This document shows positions 35,639 to 46,050 of a DNA stretch of 64,000 nucleotides, piece by piece. The first letter of the stretch is position 1, and each line of letters begins with the position of its first letter. The stretch spans positions 1-64,000 of the forward strand of contig JABLUY010000068.1 of the NCBI GenBank assembly GCA_013306675.1, written 5' to 3'. The stretch comes from Thraustochytrium sp. TN22. Lineage: Eukaryota; Sar; Bigyra; Thraustochytrida; Thraustochytriidae. The notes beneath the pieces were generated by a model that saw nothing but the letters and a program-made list of their open reading frames with translations, did no database searches and had not been told where the DNA came from. The translations under genes and the position numbers were made by a program.

Positions 35639-38600
35639 ATGGGCGGCGCGGAGGCGGGGCCGGCGGGCTCGGCCGTCCAGGGAGCCCCTCCGTCGCAGGA
35701 CGCGGCGACGCAGGCCCGCGAGCTGGTGGCGGCGCTGAATGAGGATGACGCGCGCCTGGCGCACAAGGGCGTGGCGCGCTTCGTGGAGCAGGCGCGCGGC
35801 GCCAAGGCCGGCGAGGAGGACCACGTGGTGAACAGGCTGCTGGAGCTGTCGCCCGAGGTGAACGAGCTGTTCTCGTGGTGGGAGGCCGTGCGCAGCAACG
35901 CGGTGACGGTGGCCAAGGGCAGCGAGAGCAGCTTCGTGGCGACCGTGCTGGACGCCCTGGCCAGCGTGATCTTCTGCGCGCACCCGGTGCGCTTCGCGAG
36001 CTCGCGCGCGGCCATCGTGCGGCGGCTGCTGCACGAGCGCAGCCGCGCGCTGGCACGCGCGCTCTCGACGCTGCGCGACCCGCGCCTGCTCAAGGTCGTG
36101 GTGCGCCTGCTGGTGGCGGTGGTGGTGAGCGCGGGCGCCTCGGCGGCGCGCGAGGTCTTCGCCAAGCTGCCCATCGACGAAGCCAATGTGATTCACCTGG
36201 CGGACAAGGGCGACATTGGCGCCGGCAACTTCCGTTCGCGCAAGGGGAAGACGCGCTTCGGGTCGCCGCGCCACCGCGTGCTGCAGCTCGCCGTGGCGCT
36301 GCTGGAGCACGGCGACGTCGACGTCAAGAAGCGCGCGCTGCAGCCCAAGGGCCTGGTGCTCGCGGTGCTGCGCCGCGTCAACGAGGACCCGGCGCAAATG
36401 GTAGACAACCTCTTGACGGCGCTCACCACCCACGTGCTTCGCGACACGTCCGTGGGCCGCCGGACCAAGATCGGCCTGCTGGGCCAGCCGTACGTCCTCG
36501 AGGGCATGTTGCTGCCGATGTACGGGTCGGACGACGCCAAGGTGCGCGCCACGGTGCATTCCTTCCTCATGGCTGTGCTCGTTGATCCAGACACGTGTGT
36601 GTACCCGTCGCGGCGCGATCTGCCCAAGGCCGGCTCGCTGCGCGCCGAGGACACGAGCTTTGTGCAGCGCACGCGCGGCCAGCTTGCCAAGCGCAACCGC
36701 GTCATCACGGCGCTCTTGCGTCTCCTGAATCCAGTCAACGATGCGCTGCAGCGCGAGCTGGCTCTCAGCCTCCTGCAGCTCGAGGACGCGCTCATGGAGT
36801 CCTTCTTCAGCACCACCTGGCCCAAGATCAACCTCGACCCGCGGCCCTCCTTCAACTGGGTGCGTCACCTCGTCTTTGTGCGCAGGCTGCTGGCGCTGCC
36901 GCCGCCGCAGCCGCGCGGACTCGCTAGCGACGCGAGCCTGGAGCGCCTCAGCGACGCCGTGCTCTCGTGCGCCCTCCCCGGCCCACAGGCCATGCCGAGG
37001 GCTGTGTTGAGCAAGGGCGTGCAGCACGCGCGCAGTCTCGTGGCCGTGCACTCGCTCGATCTGGTGAGCCAGCTTCTGCAGCGCGCTGACCAGGTGCGCG
37101 CCGCGGTGGCCGCAAAGTATGCTGCCACTCGCGCCGACGGGCTCTACGCCACACTCGCGCTCAAGCTCGTGCAGCGCGTCCCGGACGTCGGCGTCGTCCT
37201 CCAGCTTGTGCTCACCACTGCGCAGCTGCCGGCCGCCCACGGGTGGCAGGGACCGGAGGCGGAGTGGGTCCGCTTCAAGGCGGCGCGCCTTCTGCGCTGG
37301 TACAGCCGCGTGCTGCCCGAGACGCTGCGAGGCAAGGTGTCCGTGGACAAGCTCCTCTCGTCACGCGCGGCCGGCGGCGAGGGAGCTGAGGCACGCGCTT
37401 CTTCCCGCGTCGAGCTTGCCACCCGCGTTGCGCTCGCGCAGGTGCTACACGCCGTCGGCACCACCGCGGAGCAGTGGGCCAAGGGAGACGCCCTCTTCCA
37501 CGTGTGGCAGCTGCGCCCCGATTGTCTACCGGAGACGAGCACCATCGACGCACTCCTGGAGAGTCTCTTCCTCGGCCTCGTGTCAACCTCCTCCTTCGCC
37601 GCGGCCCGCGGCGCCGGCGGACAGGTGCACGCGCAGGCCTGGGTCCGCGCAACCGGCTCGTCAGCCGACGCCGCCTTCGTCACCGCGGTCGTGTCTGCCA
37701 CACTGGCAGCCAAGCCCTTCCCGAGCTGCGAGGACATTCTCGGCACCGGTCTGGACCGCGCACGTGACAGCCCCGCGGGCCAAGTCGTCATGCACCGTGT
37801 CGTGCTGGACCTGGTCTGCTCGGTGCGAGACCTCTCGCAGCTAGTCCCGGTTCTCACGGAAGCAAAGATCGAGGAGGCGCTGCCCCGAGGTGTCGCCCTG
37901 CTCCGCTTTGCGCACCGCGCGCTGGGCGCGCCGCAGACCGCCAAGCCCGGTCCTATCGACGCGGATGTGTTGTCGTGGGACCTCGCCCAAGGCGCCACCG
38001 CACCTGCGCCGTTGCTCCTCGATCCCCTGCGCGAGGCGCGCATCGCGCTGGGGCATGAGCTGCTGCCCGGTCTGACGAACGCCGCCGCGCCGCTCGATGA
38101 TGTCATTGCCTCGCCCGATCGCTGCGAGGACTGCCGCAAGCGGCTTGTTGCGCTCGCGGACGCCATCCCGACAACGCAGGTCTGGCAGCTCGCGCTCCAC
38201 GTCTCGGGCATACTCGGGACCTTTTGGTCCAACGCCAGCCCCGGCGCGTCCACGACGCCGGGCAGCGACGTCTGCATGGATATTCTCGACGTCTGTGTGG
38301 AGCGCGACCCGGAGTGCATCGCTGAATGCCTCGGTGGCCATTCCGCGCTGCGCGACGTGCGAGGCCTTCCGCATGAGCTCCAACTCAGACTGGCCCAGCT
38401 CATGGAGACGGCCCGCCATGCCGTTGGCTTTGCAGCCACCGCCACAGCCGTGCTCTCGTCCTGGGTGGACGACTACGTGTTGGAGCCCAGCGAGGACCTG
38501 GCAGCCTGCCTCCTTTTGAGCCGCTTCTGCTTCTCGAGCCCGGGCGTGGCGCGCCTCTCGCTCCTGGACCGGGTTGCCCAGGCCGCGGTCGCGCCGGACC

Positions 38601-41600
38601 GCACCTTGGTGCTCTCTCGCGCGCTCGTGCTCTTTGCTCTGTCCCACGGCCCGCGGAACGGCCAGACCCTGCGCAAGCTGCTCGCCATCGCGGCGCAGCA
38701 GCCGGGACCCGACGTGGATGCCGCGCTCGTGGGCTGCTGCGAAGACCTCGTCTTGCACCACAAGCGCGACGGGTCTCTGCCGTCGTCGGTGCCTGAGGCG
38801 GACGAGGCGCGTCTCGTACTGCAGAATCCGGAGGCGCTCGCCGTGTTGTGGGAGAGCCCGTCGCCAAACCGCGTCCGCGCGCTCAGCTTCCTGGCCACTG
38901 CCCCGGCGGTCGCGGAGGCCGCGCTCAAGCACATTGCTGGGCAGGGCGCCTCCAGCCTCGCGCCCTTTTGGGAATTCCTGGCGCGCTGCCCACGCGCGCT
39001 GCTCGCGCAGCCGGCATTTGCCAAGCTGGGCCGGCGCATCGTGGCTGCCAAGTCCTCGGACCTCCCGCCTTTGCAGGCGCGGACGCCGGAGGTGGCGGTC
39101 TGCATCCTCGAGGCGCGCGCCTTCCACCCGGCGGCGACCGACAGGGCGCGTGAGGCGCTGCTCTCTCAAGCGCTTGAGCCGGAGAGCTCGCTCCGGGTCC
39201 TTGCACTCGCCATCGAGCTGCTAAGCGCCAGCGAGGCGCGCGTCGAGGTCGACGCGCTCTTTGACCGCTTCGCGGGCCCCATCGTGGACACCTTTTTGGA
39301 GCGCGCGCTCGAGACGCCGGCGGAGGCCGAGCAAGTCCTGCGGCTCGTGTGCAAGCTCGCCAAGAGCGCCGCGGGCCGCGCCCAGGGCCGCGTCGATGCG
39401 ACGCTCTTTCGGCAGGCGCTGGCCCGAGCTGCCCTCACGACGGAACTGACGGACGCCCTTCTGGCCGTACTGGATGCCGGTCTTGTGTTCGCGGCCGACT
39501 CTCAGGTGGCGGCGCTGCTCGAGCGCGCGGACCTGCACGAGAGTGCCAACGCGGAGCGCCTGTGGCTGGCGCTGGCGCTGCGCCTGCCTATCATCGGCTG
39601 CCCGGCGTCGCACTTCGCCGGCCTCCTCGGCGCCTACGGTGGCACCATGAGCAAGGAGGACTGTGTGCGCCGTCGCCTCATTGCGCTCTTTGAGGAGGCC
39701 GGCACCGGGTCGTTGGCGGCCTCGTGCTACTGCGTCGGCAGCCGCGCGGCGATTGGCGCCGAGGACCTCCAGGTAGTATGCGCGGAGGACACGGATCCGA
39801 CGGACCCGGCCGTGCTGCGCGCCCTGCTCGCGTCGCGTTTCGATGGCACTCTCGACGCGCTCGACTTCGCTGCCAGCCTAGGCTCTTCCTTCCCAGTCTT
39901 TCGCGGGCTTCTCGCCGACACGGCTCTCCCGTACAGCCCTGCGGTGGTGGAGGCCTTCGCGACTGAGTATGACGCCAGTCAGGCGAAGGAGGCGCAGGAG
40001 CGCGAGGCGCGGAACCGTGCAGCCGATGCCAAGCGCCGCCGCGTCGTTGCCGCCGGCGCGCGCCTCGCTCAATCCTATGGCGAGTTGTATTCTACTGCAG
40101 ACGACGACAAGGAAGAGGACGACGACGACGAGGACGAGGACGAGGACGACGACGAGGAGGACGACGAGGACGAGGGTGGCGACGAGGACGACAAGGACGA
40201 CGATGAGTCGAGTGAGAACGACTCTGATGGGCCCAATGAAAATGGTGAGGCCATGTCCGTGGATGGAGAGCACGAGGCGGGCGCGGTCGATGGGTCACGA
40301 AACAACAAGAAGCGGCCTCGCTCGAACGGCAAGGCAGCCGCGAGCGAGCCCCAGACGCTGGCCGAGCTCCAGGCCGCGGCTCTTACGGAGCCGCATTCCG
40401 CAGCGGTGGACCCGAGCTTTGCGCTGAATGTCTTGAAGGAGTTTTTCACCGTGCACGCGGTGCTTGCGCAAATCTCCGCGGATGGACCTCTGCTGGAGGC
40501 GCCGAGAAGGCCCAAGCGCAAGGCGGAGATGCCTCATTGGAAGCAAAGGAAGCTGGAGAAGCAGGAGAGAACGCGCCAGCGCCATCAGCAGGCGGCGCAC
40601 GACTACGCGGAGGAAGATCCAGAGGAAGATCCAGAGGAATGGGAGCAAGTGCAGGAGGATGACCGCCGACACCACCACCACCACCACCACCACCACCACC
40701 ATGGCGATGACAACGAGGAGGACGAGGAGGACGAGGATGAGGGGGAGGCGGAACAGATGGTTGCATCTTCGTTCCCGACCAAGAAGCTTCTGGACGAGCA
40801 TGTCGTGGCGTACTGCGTGTGGGCGCTCAGCTCATTGTGCCCGCTCGTGCGGGAACGTGCCGCGGGCTGCCTGCAGCAGTTTGGTGTGCTGGCCATGGGC
40901 GACCCGCTTTTCCGCGACACCCCGCAGGTGCTGCTAGTGCTGCGATTTCTGCGCAACGCGCTCGAATACGGCACGGCGACGCGACTGACGGGCGTGCATT
41001 GCAGCTTCATCTGCCAGATCCTCGACGTGGTGAGCCGGCCGGGCCATGACATGTTTCGCATGGCGACGCGCTTCCTGCTACGCGAGCCTGCCATGGACCT
41101 GGGTACCGTGCCGCTATTCTTTCAGACGTTCTCCAGCGGCACCATGAAGTACCAGGCGGAGCGCGCGTGGCTGGTGCGCATGCTGGAGCAGGGTCTGCGC
41201 ACGCGCTTCGATGTGGAGATGATCTCGCGACGTCCGCTGCTGAGCCTCTTCATGTCTTTTGCGGCGTCGCCCATGGCCGACGCTTACATGGGCCGGCACG
41301 TCGTTGATGTTCTGGTCAAGGCGTCGCGCACCGGCGTGTCGGGAATGCGCAAGCTGCTGCGCGCCGGTGCGCTGGGCTGGTGCGTCCATGTCCTCACGCA
41401 TGGGCCGGTTCGCTCCGGCTTTGCGTCCTCCGCCCTGAGCGGCATCACGGAGGTCATTCTTCACGCGGCACACTCGGCCTCTCCGGATGTGGCGAAGATG
41501 AATGCCTTGCGCGCGGGCAGCGCTGCTGACGCTCTCGGCGACCCCGCCGAGGTGCTCAACGCGGAGCTCATTGGTGTGTCAAGCTGGCTCGCAAAAGAGC

Positions 41601-42232
41601 TGCCCGCTGTGATCGGGAGCCTCGGTCCGCAACGTGAGGTTGGCCGTCAGAATCTGATCCGCGCTCTCGTGCTCTGGAGCGGCGTCGTGGAGGATGTCAA
41701 GGCGCTCTTATCGGACGAGGACAGCCTCGCGCGGCGGCTCGGCGAGCAGGGCATGCTGGAGCTACCTGTTGAGACGGTGTGCGCGCTCCTCGCAAGCATC
41801 GATGCGAGCGATGCAGCGGAGGAGGAAGTGAAGCTAGGGCTCCGGCTGAGTGGGGCTTTGCTGGTCCTGAGGAACCGCTTTCCCGCCACGGGCGCTGCAC
41901 AGCAGGACACGGCGGCCTGGGCCACCATTTTGCAATGGATGCTCCAGTTTCTGCTCGACCGGGACGCTGCGCGGGGCGGTTGCTCTTCGATCGCAGCGCC
42001 CGTCTTGTCGTGCTGTGCGGAGGCGCTGGTGCATTGGCTGAGCGATGCGACGCAGATCGCGATCCGACGCGCGGCGGCTCGGCCTGAGGTGAGGGTGTTG
42101 CTGGAGTCTCTGAGCATTGCGGACTTTTGGAGCTCGAGCTTGCCGCACAGTGCGCAGCAGCGCATCCGCTCGCGAATGGTGCGGGTGCACGAGGCGTTAG
42201 GCCTCAAGCTGGCGCGCGAATCGTCAGACTGA
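35639..42232 (+). CDS. URB1: URB1/NPA1-like ribosome biogenesis protein
   Basis: ATG 35639 (MGGAEAGP) gives 2,197 residues, close to the usual URB1 size. The N-terminal Npa1-type region shows the helical stretch around RHRVLQLAVALLEHGDVDVK and VHSFLMAVLVDPDTCVYPSR. The C-terminal URB1 domain is clear near residues 1800-1950: HDMFRMATRFLLREPAMDLG, then PLFFQTFSSGTMKYQAERAW. URB1 is a nucleolar scaffold of early pre-60S particles, needed for 25/28S rRNA processing. Between the domains lie a long Asp/Glu tract (about residue 1486 on), a basic NKKRPRSNGK patch and an eleven-His run (about 1678-1688). Its stop is 41 bases from that of the convergent DUF2254-like gene. Confidence 0.88.
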   Translation: MGGAEAGPAGSAVQGAPPSQDAATQARELVAALNEDDARLAHKGVARFVEQARGAKAGEEDHVVNRLLELSPEVNELFSWWEAVRSNAVTVAKGSESSFVATVLDALASVIFCAHPVRFASSRAAIVRRLLHERSRALARALSTLRDPRLLKVVVRLLVAVVVSAGASAAREVFAKLPIDEANVIHLADKGDIGAGNFRSRKGKTRFGSPRHRVLQLAVALLEHGDVDVKKRALQPKGLVLAVLRRVNEDPAQMVDNLLTALTTHVLRDTSVGRRTKIGLLGQPYVLEGMLLPMYGSDDAKVRATVHSFLMAVLVDPDTCVYPSRRDLPKAGSLRAEDTSFVQRTRGQLAKRNRVITALLRLLNPVNDALQRELALSLLQLEDALMESFFSTTWPKINLDPRPSFNWVRHLVFVRRLLALPPPQPRGLASDASLERLSDAVLSCALPGPQAMPRAVLSKGVQHARSLVAVHSLDLVSQLLQRADQVRAAVAAKYAATRADGLYATLALKLVQRVPDVGVVLQLVLTTAQLPAAHGWQGPEAEWVRFKAARLLRWYSRVLPETLRGKVSVDKLLSSRAAGGEGAEARASSRVELATRVALAQVLHAVGTTAEQWAKGDALFHVWQLRPDCLPETSTIDALLESLFLGLVSTSSFAAARGAGGQVHAQAWVRATGSSADAAFVTAVVSATLAAKPFPSCEDILGTGLDRARDSPAGQVVMHRVVLDLVCSVRDLSQLVPVLTEAKIEEALPRGVALLRFAHRALGAPQTAKPGPIDADVLSWDLAQGATAPAPLLLDPLREARIALGHELLPGLTNAAAPLDDVIASPDRCEDCRKRLVALADAIPTTQVWQLALHVSGILGTFWSNASPGASTTPGSDVCMDILDVCVERDPECIAECLGGHSALRDVRGLPHELQLRLAQLMETARHAVGFAATATAVLSSWVDDYVLEPSEDLAACLLLSRFCFSSPGVARLSLLDRVAQAAVAPDRTLVLSRALVLFALSHGPRNGQTLRKLLAIAAQQPGPDVDAALVGCCEDLVLHHKRDGSLPSSVPEADEARLVLQNPEALAVLWESPSPNRVRALSFLATAPAVAEAALKHIAGQGASSLAPFWEFLARCPRALLAQPAFAKLGRRIVAAKSSDLPPLQARTPEVAVCILEARAFHPAATDRAREALLSQALEPESSLRVLALAIELLSASEARVEVDALFDRFAGPIVDTFLERALETPAEAEQVLRLVCKLAKSAAGRAQGRVDATLFRQALARAALTTELTDALLAVLDAGLVFAADSQVAALLERADLHESANAERLWLALALRLPIIGCPASHFAGLLGAYGGTMSKEDCVRRRLIALFEEAGTGSLAASCYCVGSRAAIGAEDLQVVCAEDTDPTDPAVLRALLASRFDGTLDALDFAASLGSSFPVFRGLLADTALPYSPAVVEAFATEYDASQAKEAQEREARNRAADAKRRRVVAAGARLAQSYGELYSTADDDKEEDDDDEDEDEDDDEEDDEDEGGDEDDKDDDESSENDSDGPNENGEAMSVDGEHEAGAVDGSRNNKKRPRSNGKAAASEPQTLAELQAAALTEPHSAAVDPSFALNVLKEFFTVHAVLAQISADGPLLEAPRRPKRKAEMPHWKQRKLEKQERTRQRHQQAAHDYAEEDPEEDPEEWEQVQEDDRRHHHHHHHHHHHGDDNEEDEEDEDEGEAEQMVASSFPTKKLLDEHVVAYCVWALSSLCPLVRERAAGCLQQFGVLAMGDPLFRDTPQVLLVLRFLRNALEYGTATRLTGVHCSFICQILDVVSRPGHDMFRMATRFLLREPAMDLGTVPLFFQTFSSGTMKYQAERAWLVRMLEQGLRTRFDVEMISRRPLLSLFMSFAASPMADAYMGRHVVDVLVKASRTGVSGMRKLLRAGALGWCVHVLTHGPVRSGFASSALSGITEVILHAAHSASPDVAKMNALRAGSAADALGDPAEVLNAELIGVSSWLAKELPAVIGSLGPQREVGRQNLIRALVLWSGVVEDVKALLSDEDSLARRLGEQGMLELPVETVCALLASIDASDAAEEEVKLGLRLSGALLVLRNRFPATGAAQQDTAAWATILQWMLQFLLDRDAARGGCSSIAAPVLSCCAEALVHWLSDATQIAIRRAAARPEVRVLLESLSIADFWSSSLPHSAQQRIRSRMVRVHEALGLKLARESSD
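40092..40212 (+). repeat. GAC/GAG acidic coding tract in URB1
   Basis: Near-continuous GAC, GAG and GAA codons encode about 40 acidic residues, as is common in nucleolar proteins. Confidence 0.9.
40670..40702 (+). repeat. CAC run encoding eleven histidines
   Basis: Ten CAC codons and one CAT follow GACCGCCGA in URB1. It is a trinucleotide repeat likely to vary in length. Confidence 0.95.
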
Positions 42233-42273
42233 TGAGAGTCATCAGAGCAAAGATGTCATTTTTTACCAGCCTT

Positions 42274-44980
42274 TCATTTCGTATGGTCCGCAGCTCTGCT
42301 GGCGGCTTGGTTCTTGGTGGGATATTCCTCGTCAAAGCTCGAGTCGTCCAGGTCGTCTGCATCCTCTGCTTCGTCTTCTTCAATGGGGAGCGAGTGGACG
42401 CTCGCCAGGTGAAAGTCATCGTCAAGTTTGATGGTGCCGCTACAATCTGAGGCTCGTCTACGTACGCGGTAGACAGCTTCGACGGCGTCCGCAACAACAC
42501 CGCCGGTGCTCGCACGGTGCTCGTTGAGGGCGGCCTCGATTGTAGAGTGCACGGCGATGTCGTCTCTCTCTTGCGGATCGTTGATCTCTGCAAGCGTGGT
42601 GAGCGGCAGGACGTAGTCCTGCTGCGAGGCTGGCTTCTCCGTCTCCAGGCCGCTCAGTGTCTTCGGCCTATTGGCGAAAGGGTTTGCACCGCGCGACTGC
42701 ATCAGCGCATAGTCAGTGAGGCCGCGCTCCGGCATGCCCCCCGGGCGACTGCGGGCCATGCCCGCCGGCTGGGCCCCAAAGTTGACCTCAGCCTCAGCGC
42801 CTTCCGCGCGGTCCATGACGAGCGAAAGGCTGGTGGCGATGTCATCGTAGGTGATATCGAACGGCTCAAAGAAGGCGATGAGGTGCTCCTTGCGCTCGGG
42901 CGGGATGTACTCGTGGTTGGTCTCGAGGTTGAGAATCTCCCAGAACTCGCGGTCTTGCACCTGCTCGAGGCGCCTCCACACGCGCACGAGATCCTCGCGC
43001 GAGGCACTGGCAAAGGTGCGCTGGATACAGTGGAAAAAGTCATTGCCGCCAATCTGATGCGCGTAAAAGGTGGCGAGCTTAATCTGGGCCGCGCGGACGC
43101 CCCATGTGACTGCGTGCAGGTTCCTCTCCTGCGGCACCTCGTGCAGGGTGAGGAGCGCCACGAGGAGCTCCTCATGGCACTCGCGCTTGCGCAGAAAGGC
43201 CGTCTCGCAGAGCGAGGCAAGCTCATGCGCGATGTTCTCCGGAATGCTGTGCACGCCGGCCTGTACCGCGATGGTACAGTAGAAGGCGAAGTGCGCCGCG
43301 ACGCTAATAATCTTCTTCTCCATGGCGATGATGATGTCGCGGCTCTCCTCAACGACGTAGTTGCCTTTGATCTGGATCAAATCGTCGACCTGGCGGAACA
43401 CGGCGCCATCCTGCATCGCCTTGCGCTTGCGCTGCTGCACGAGACTCAACAGCTCCGCGTCGTTGTTGAGTACAGAGACGCAGAGCAGGGTGTACTGGTG
43501 CAGCACGTTGCGCGCGGTGTGCACGTCGCGCTTGCCGATGCTCTGGCGGAGGAAAGTGTTGAAGAAGCGGATGCAGTACTCCATGGCGTGGTAGTCGTGG
43601 CGCTCGGCCGCCGCGCTGGCCACTCGGCGCGTGTTGACCGAGATCACGTAGGTGACGTCTTTGAGATGGTCGATGGACTCATTGAACATGCTGTGGTACT
43701 GGCGCAGCGTCTTCCACTCGAGCCAGCATCGCCTGTTGACCATGTCGCCCACGCTGCGGTCGCTAAGAGAGAAAAAGTCCGGCTTTTCACGCATCTCCTC
43801 AGTGATCTTGAACCAGCTTTTGTCCCATGTGTCCTTGTTCTTGCCGTACCCGATGAGAAAGTGGCAAAGCACCTCGATACATGTGTAGGCGAGCGTCAGG
43901 CGCTTGTTCTCGATCGCATGCGTGGCCACCTGCGCAATGTTGTCCACCGCCCAGATGGCTTGCGTGCGGTCGCGCATCATCTCCGAGGCTGACTTGGCAC
44001 TGCCGTTTCCATGGGCCGCGTGCACGTCGCCCACTGTACAGGCGCGGAGGCCGTTCTCGGCAATCTTTCGCACCAGCTTGAGCGGGTTGAGCATGCGCGC
44101 CAGGTAGACAAAGTACGGGATGAGCAACAACACGGACACGAGTGTGAAGATGGAGGCCAAGATGATCTCGCCGCGGGGCACGTAGGACACCCCGACGCTG
44201 TTGGTGAGGACCACCATGTAGCCCAACGTCAGCGTGTAGAAGATCACACTTCCCACAATAACGCGGTCCGTCAGAAAGAGCTGGATCGAATTGGACGAGA
44301 CCTCGCGTGCGCCGACCTGAATGAGGATGGTTGTCACCTGCACCACAATCGAGAAGACCACGCAGTTCATCTTGGTCATGTCATTCACCACTGCGGCCGC
44401 CTGGTCCGGGGTCATGTACAGGATGTTCTCCACGGCGGCTTCTACCGAGACTAGATCCAGAACCGTCTGATCCACGTGCTCCCCCCCCCTCATCGTTCCC
44501 GGTTCGCTGCCAAGACGGCCCGAGGGTGGTGTTGATGCCGAAGCCGCTGGCCATGACCACGGTCGTGAAGAGCAAGAAGACGCCGGAGAATGTGCTCACA
44601 CCCCTCAGCAATGAGGCGCCAGAAGGCCAGCACCGGTACACGAGGCGGCTCTCGCCGCCTCCCTCCTGACGTAGGTTTGACGCGCTGCGATTCACATCTA
44701 TCGTGGAGAAGCGGAATTGCTGCAGCTTCTTTTGTCTCTCTGTGAAGGCATCGCTGCGTCGCGGGTCCTCGCCAGGCTGCACCTTGGCGCTCGACTTGGC
44801 CAGCCGCGGCTTGCGCGAGTGGCGCTGTTCCTTCTCCAGCATTGACCTGCGCATCTTGGTCGTCTGCTGCGCGATCTCCGCGAAGTCTTGCCGCATGTTC
44901 AGGTGCGTCTGTCGCGACCCGCTCATTTCGCTCGCCATGTGCTCGGGCTTCGACGCTCTGGCCTTGCTTGAGGAGAACAT
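42274..44980 (-). CDS. DUF2254-like membrane protein, frame broken in a G9 run
   Basis: Two minus-strand frames read as one protein: 44980 (MFSSSKARASKPEH) to about 44490, then about 44489 to 42274. They meet at nine Gs (44481-44489). One G fewer would give a continuous 901-residue protein, and the total length fits exactly. The first part has a charged N-terminal domain and a membrane segment (GVFLLFTTVVMASGFGI). The second has three more segments: VVFSIVVQVTTILIQVG, then SVIFYTLTLGYMVVL, then ASIFTLVSVLLLIPYFVYLA. The order FS...Q...S...FLTDR...GY resembles bacterial DUF2254 membrane proteins, whose function is unknown. A large cytosolic helical region follows. An ATG at 44493 could start a 739-residue form. 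An assembly error in the homopolymer is the simplest explanation. Confidence 0.72.
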
Positions 44981-46050
44981 CGTGACTGCCGGCGGCCGCA
45001 GCCTAAGCGCCGCCTCGCGAGCCGCCGCCGCCTCGCGAGCCGCCTCGGTAGCTGCCGCCGCAACGGGCGACGATTCTGCCGCCAACTCCTCCACCACTGC
45101 CGACTCAAGTCACTGTCAGATACTACCGCCTTGCTGCCCAAGGCAGGCCGCAGGCCTGACCTTGCTCTTTTTCGGCTGCTTGAAGAAAACTTAGGTGAGG
45201 TAGCCAATCTACAGTGCAGTATCCTCGTCTCAAGGAGCACCCCATCACGCGCGGCTCCGACGATCAAGCCAAAGCTATCCGATGCCGTGTCCGCCTTCCG
45301 ACGCTGGACGCTGGGCGGCGCCGGCGCTGGGGCCGGCTTCGATAAACGGACACTTTGCTCGCACCAAGCCTTTCAAGTTGCCTCCGCCTCTCCGAGGGAC
45401 AAACCTCGTCGCCAGGGACAAACCTCGTCGCCAACGACTCTTTTGGCTTCTGCCGGCGACCGCCTCCGGGCCGGCACAGCCGGCCGACGACAGGCGGCTG
45501 GCTCACCAGCAGCTCGCCTGCAGCGCCCAGGCGCTGCCAGCGAGGCCCTCGCCCTGCTTGCTCGAGTCTCGGGCGTCCTCTCCAGCTTCAAGTTGCCTCT
45601 GGGAAAAAACCGCCTTGCGCCGACGTCCAAGCCCTGAGAAGAGCCGCCGAGCGGGTCTGCGGCCAGGCTGCCGCGGCCAGCAGGCCGGCGGGTCCAGTCG
45701 ATCGCAGGCCGTGCAAAAGCAAGGCCTCGGTGTGGCTGGCAATGCACGTAGCCGAGCGCAGCCAAGCTGGAGACTTCAAGCCGGACTCCTTCCGAAGTTG
45801 ATCGTGAATCCGAGGCTTGCTCTCGAACGGCGTCCCAACCGCCGCGGCGGTTAACCGCCGCAAGATGATCCCAAGCTCAGCCTGAAGACCCGGAACGGAG
45901 GCTTGGAGGCCTCAATTGCGATCGATCGATCTCCTGAGGACGCCAGACCCACGCCGGCGGAGGCGGGGCGGCCGCGCGAGGCCGCGCACGAGCGCCCGCC
46001 GGCGCCTGCCCGCCCGCGCGCGGCCGCATGCGCGCGTGTGCCTCGTGGCC
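44981..46050. other. Divergent gap between the DUF2254-like and repeat-membrane-protein genes
   Basis: About 1.1 kb without a supported ORF. A 19-base direct repeat, GGGACAAACCTCGTCGCCA, occurs twice in tandem at about 45396-45433. Frames extending each neighbour upstream start only at non-ATG codons. Confidence 0.55.

Noticed and set aside
34797-35738. Plus-strand frames upstream of URB1
   Set aside because: They read through the CTTCATCGT minisatellite and show no domain. The URB1 frame upstream of 35639 begins at a GTG codon.
45282-45854. Overlapping frames on both strands between 45.1 and 45.9 kb
   Set aside because: Their composition is that of GC-rich non-coding DNA, frames on both strands are equally open and there is no motif.
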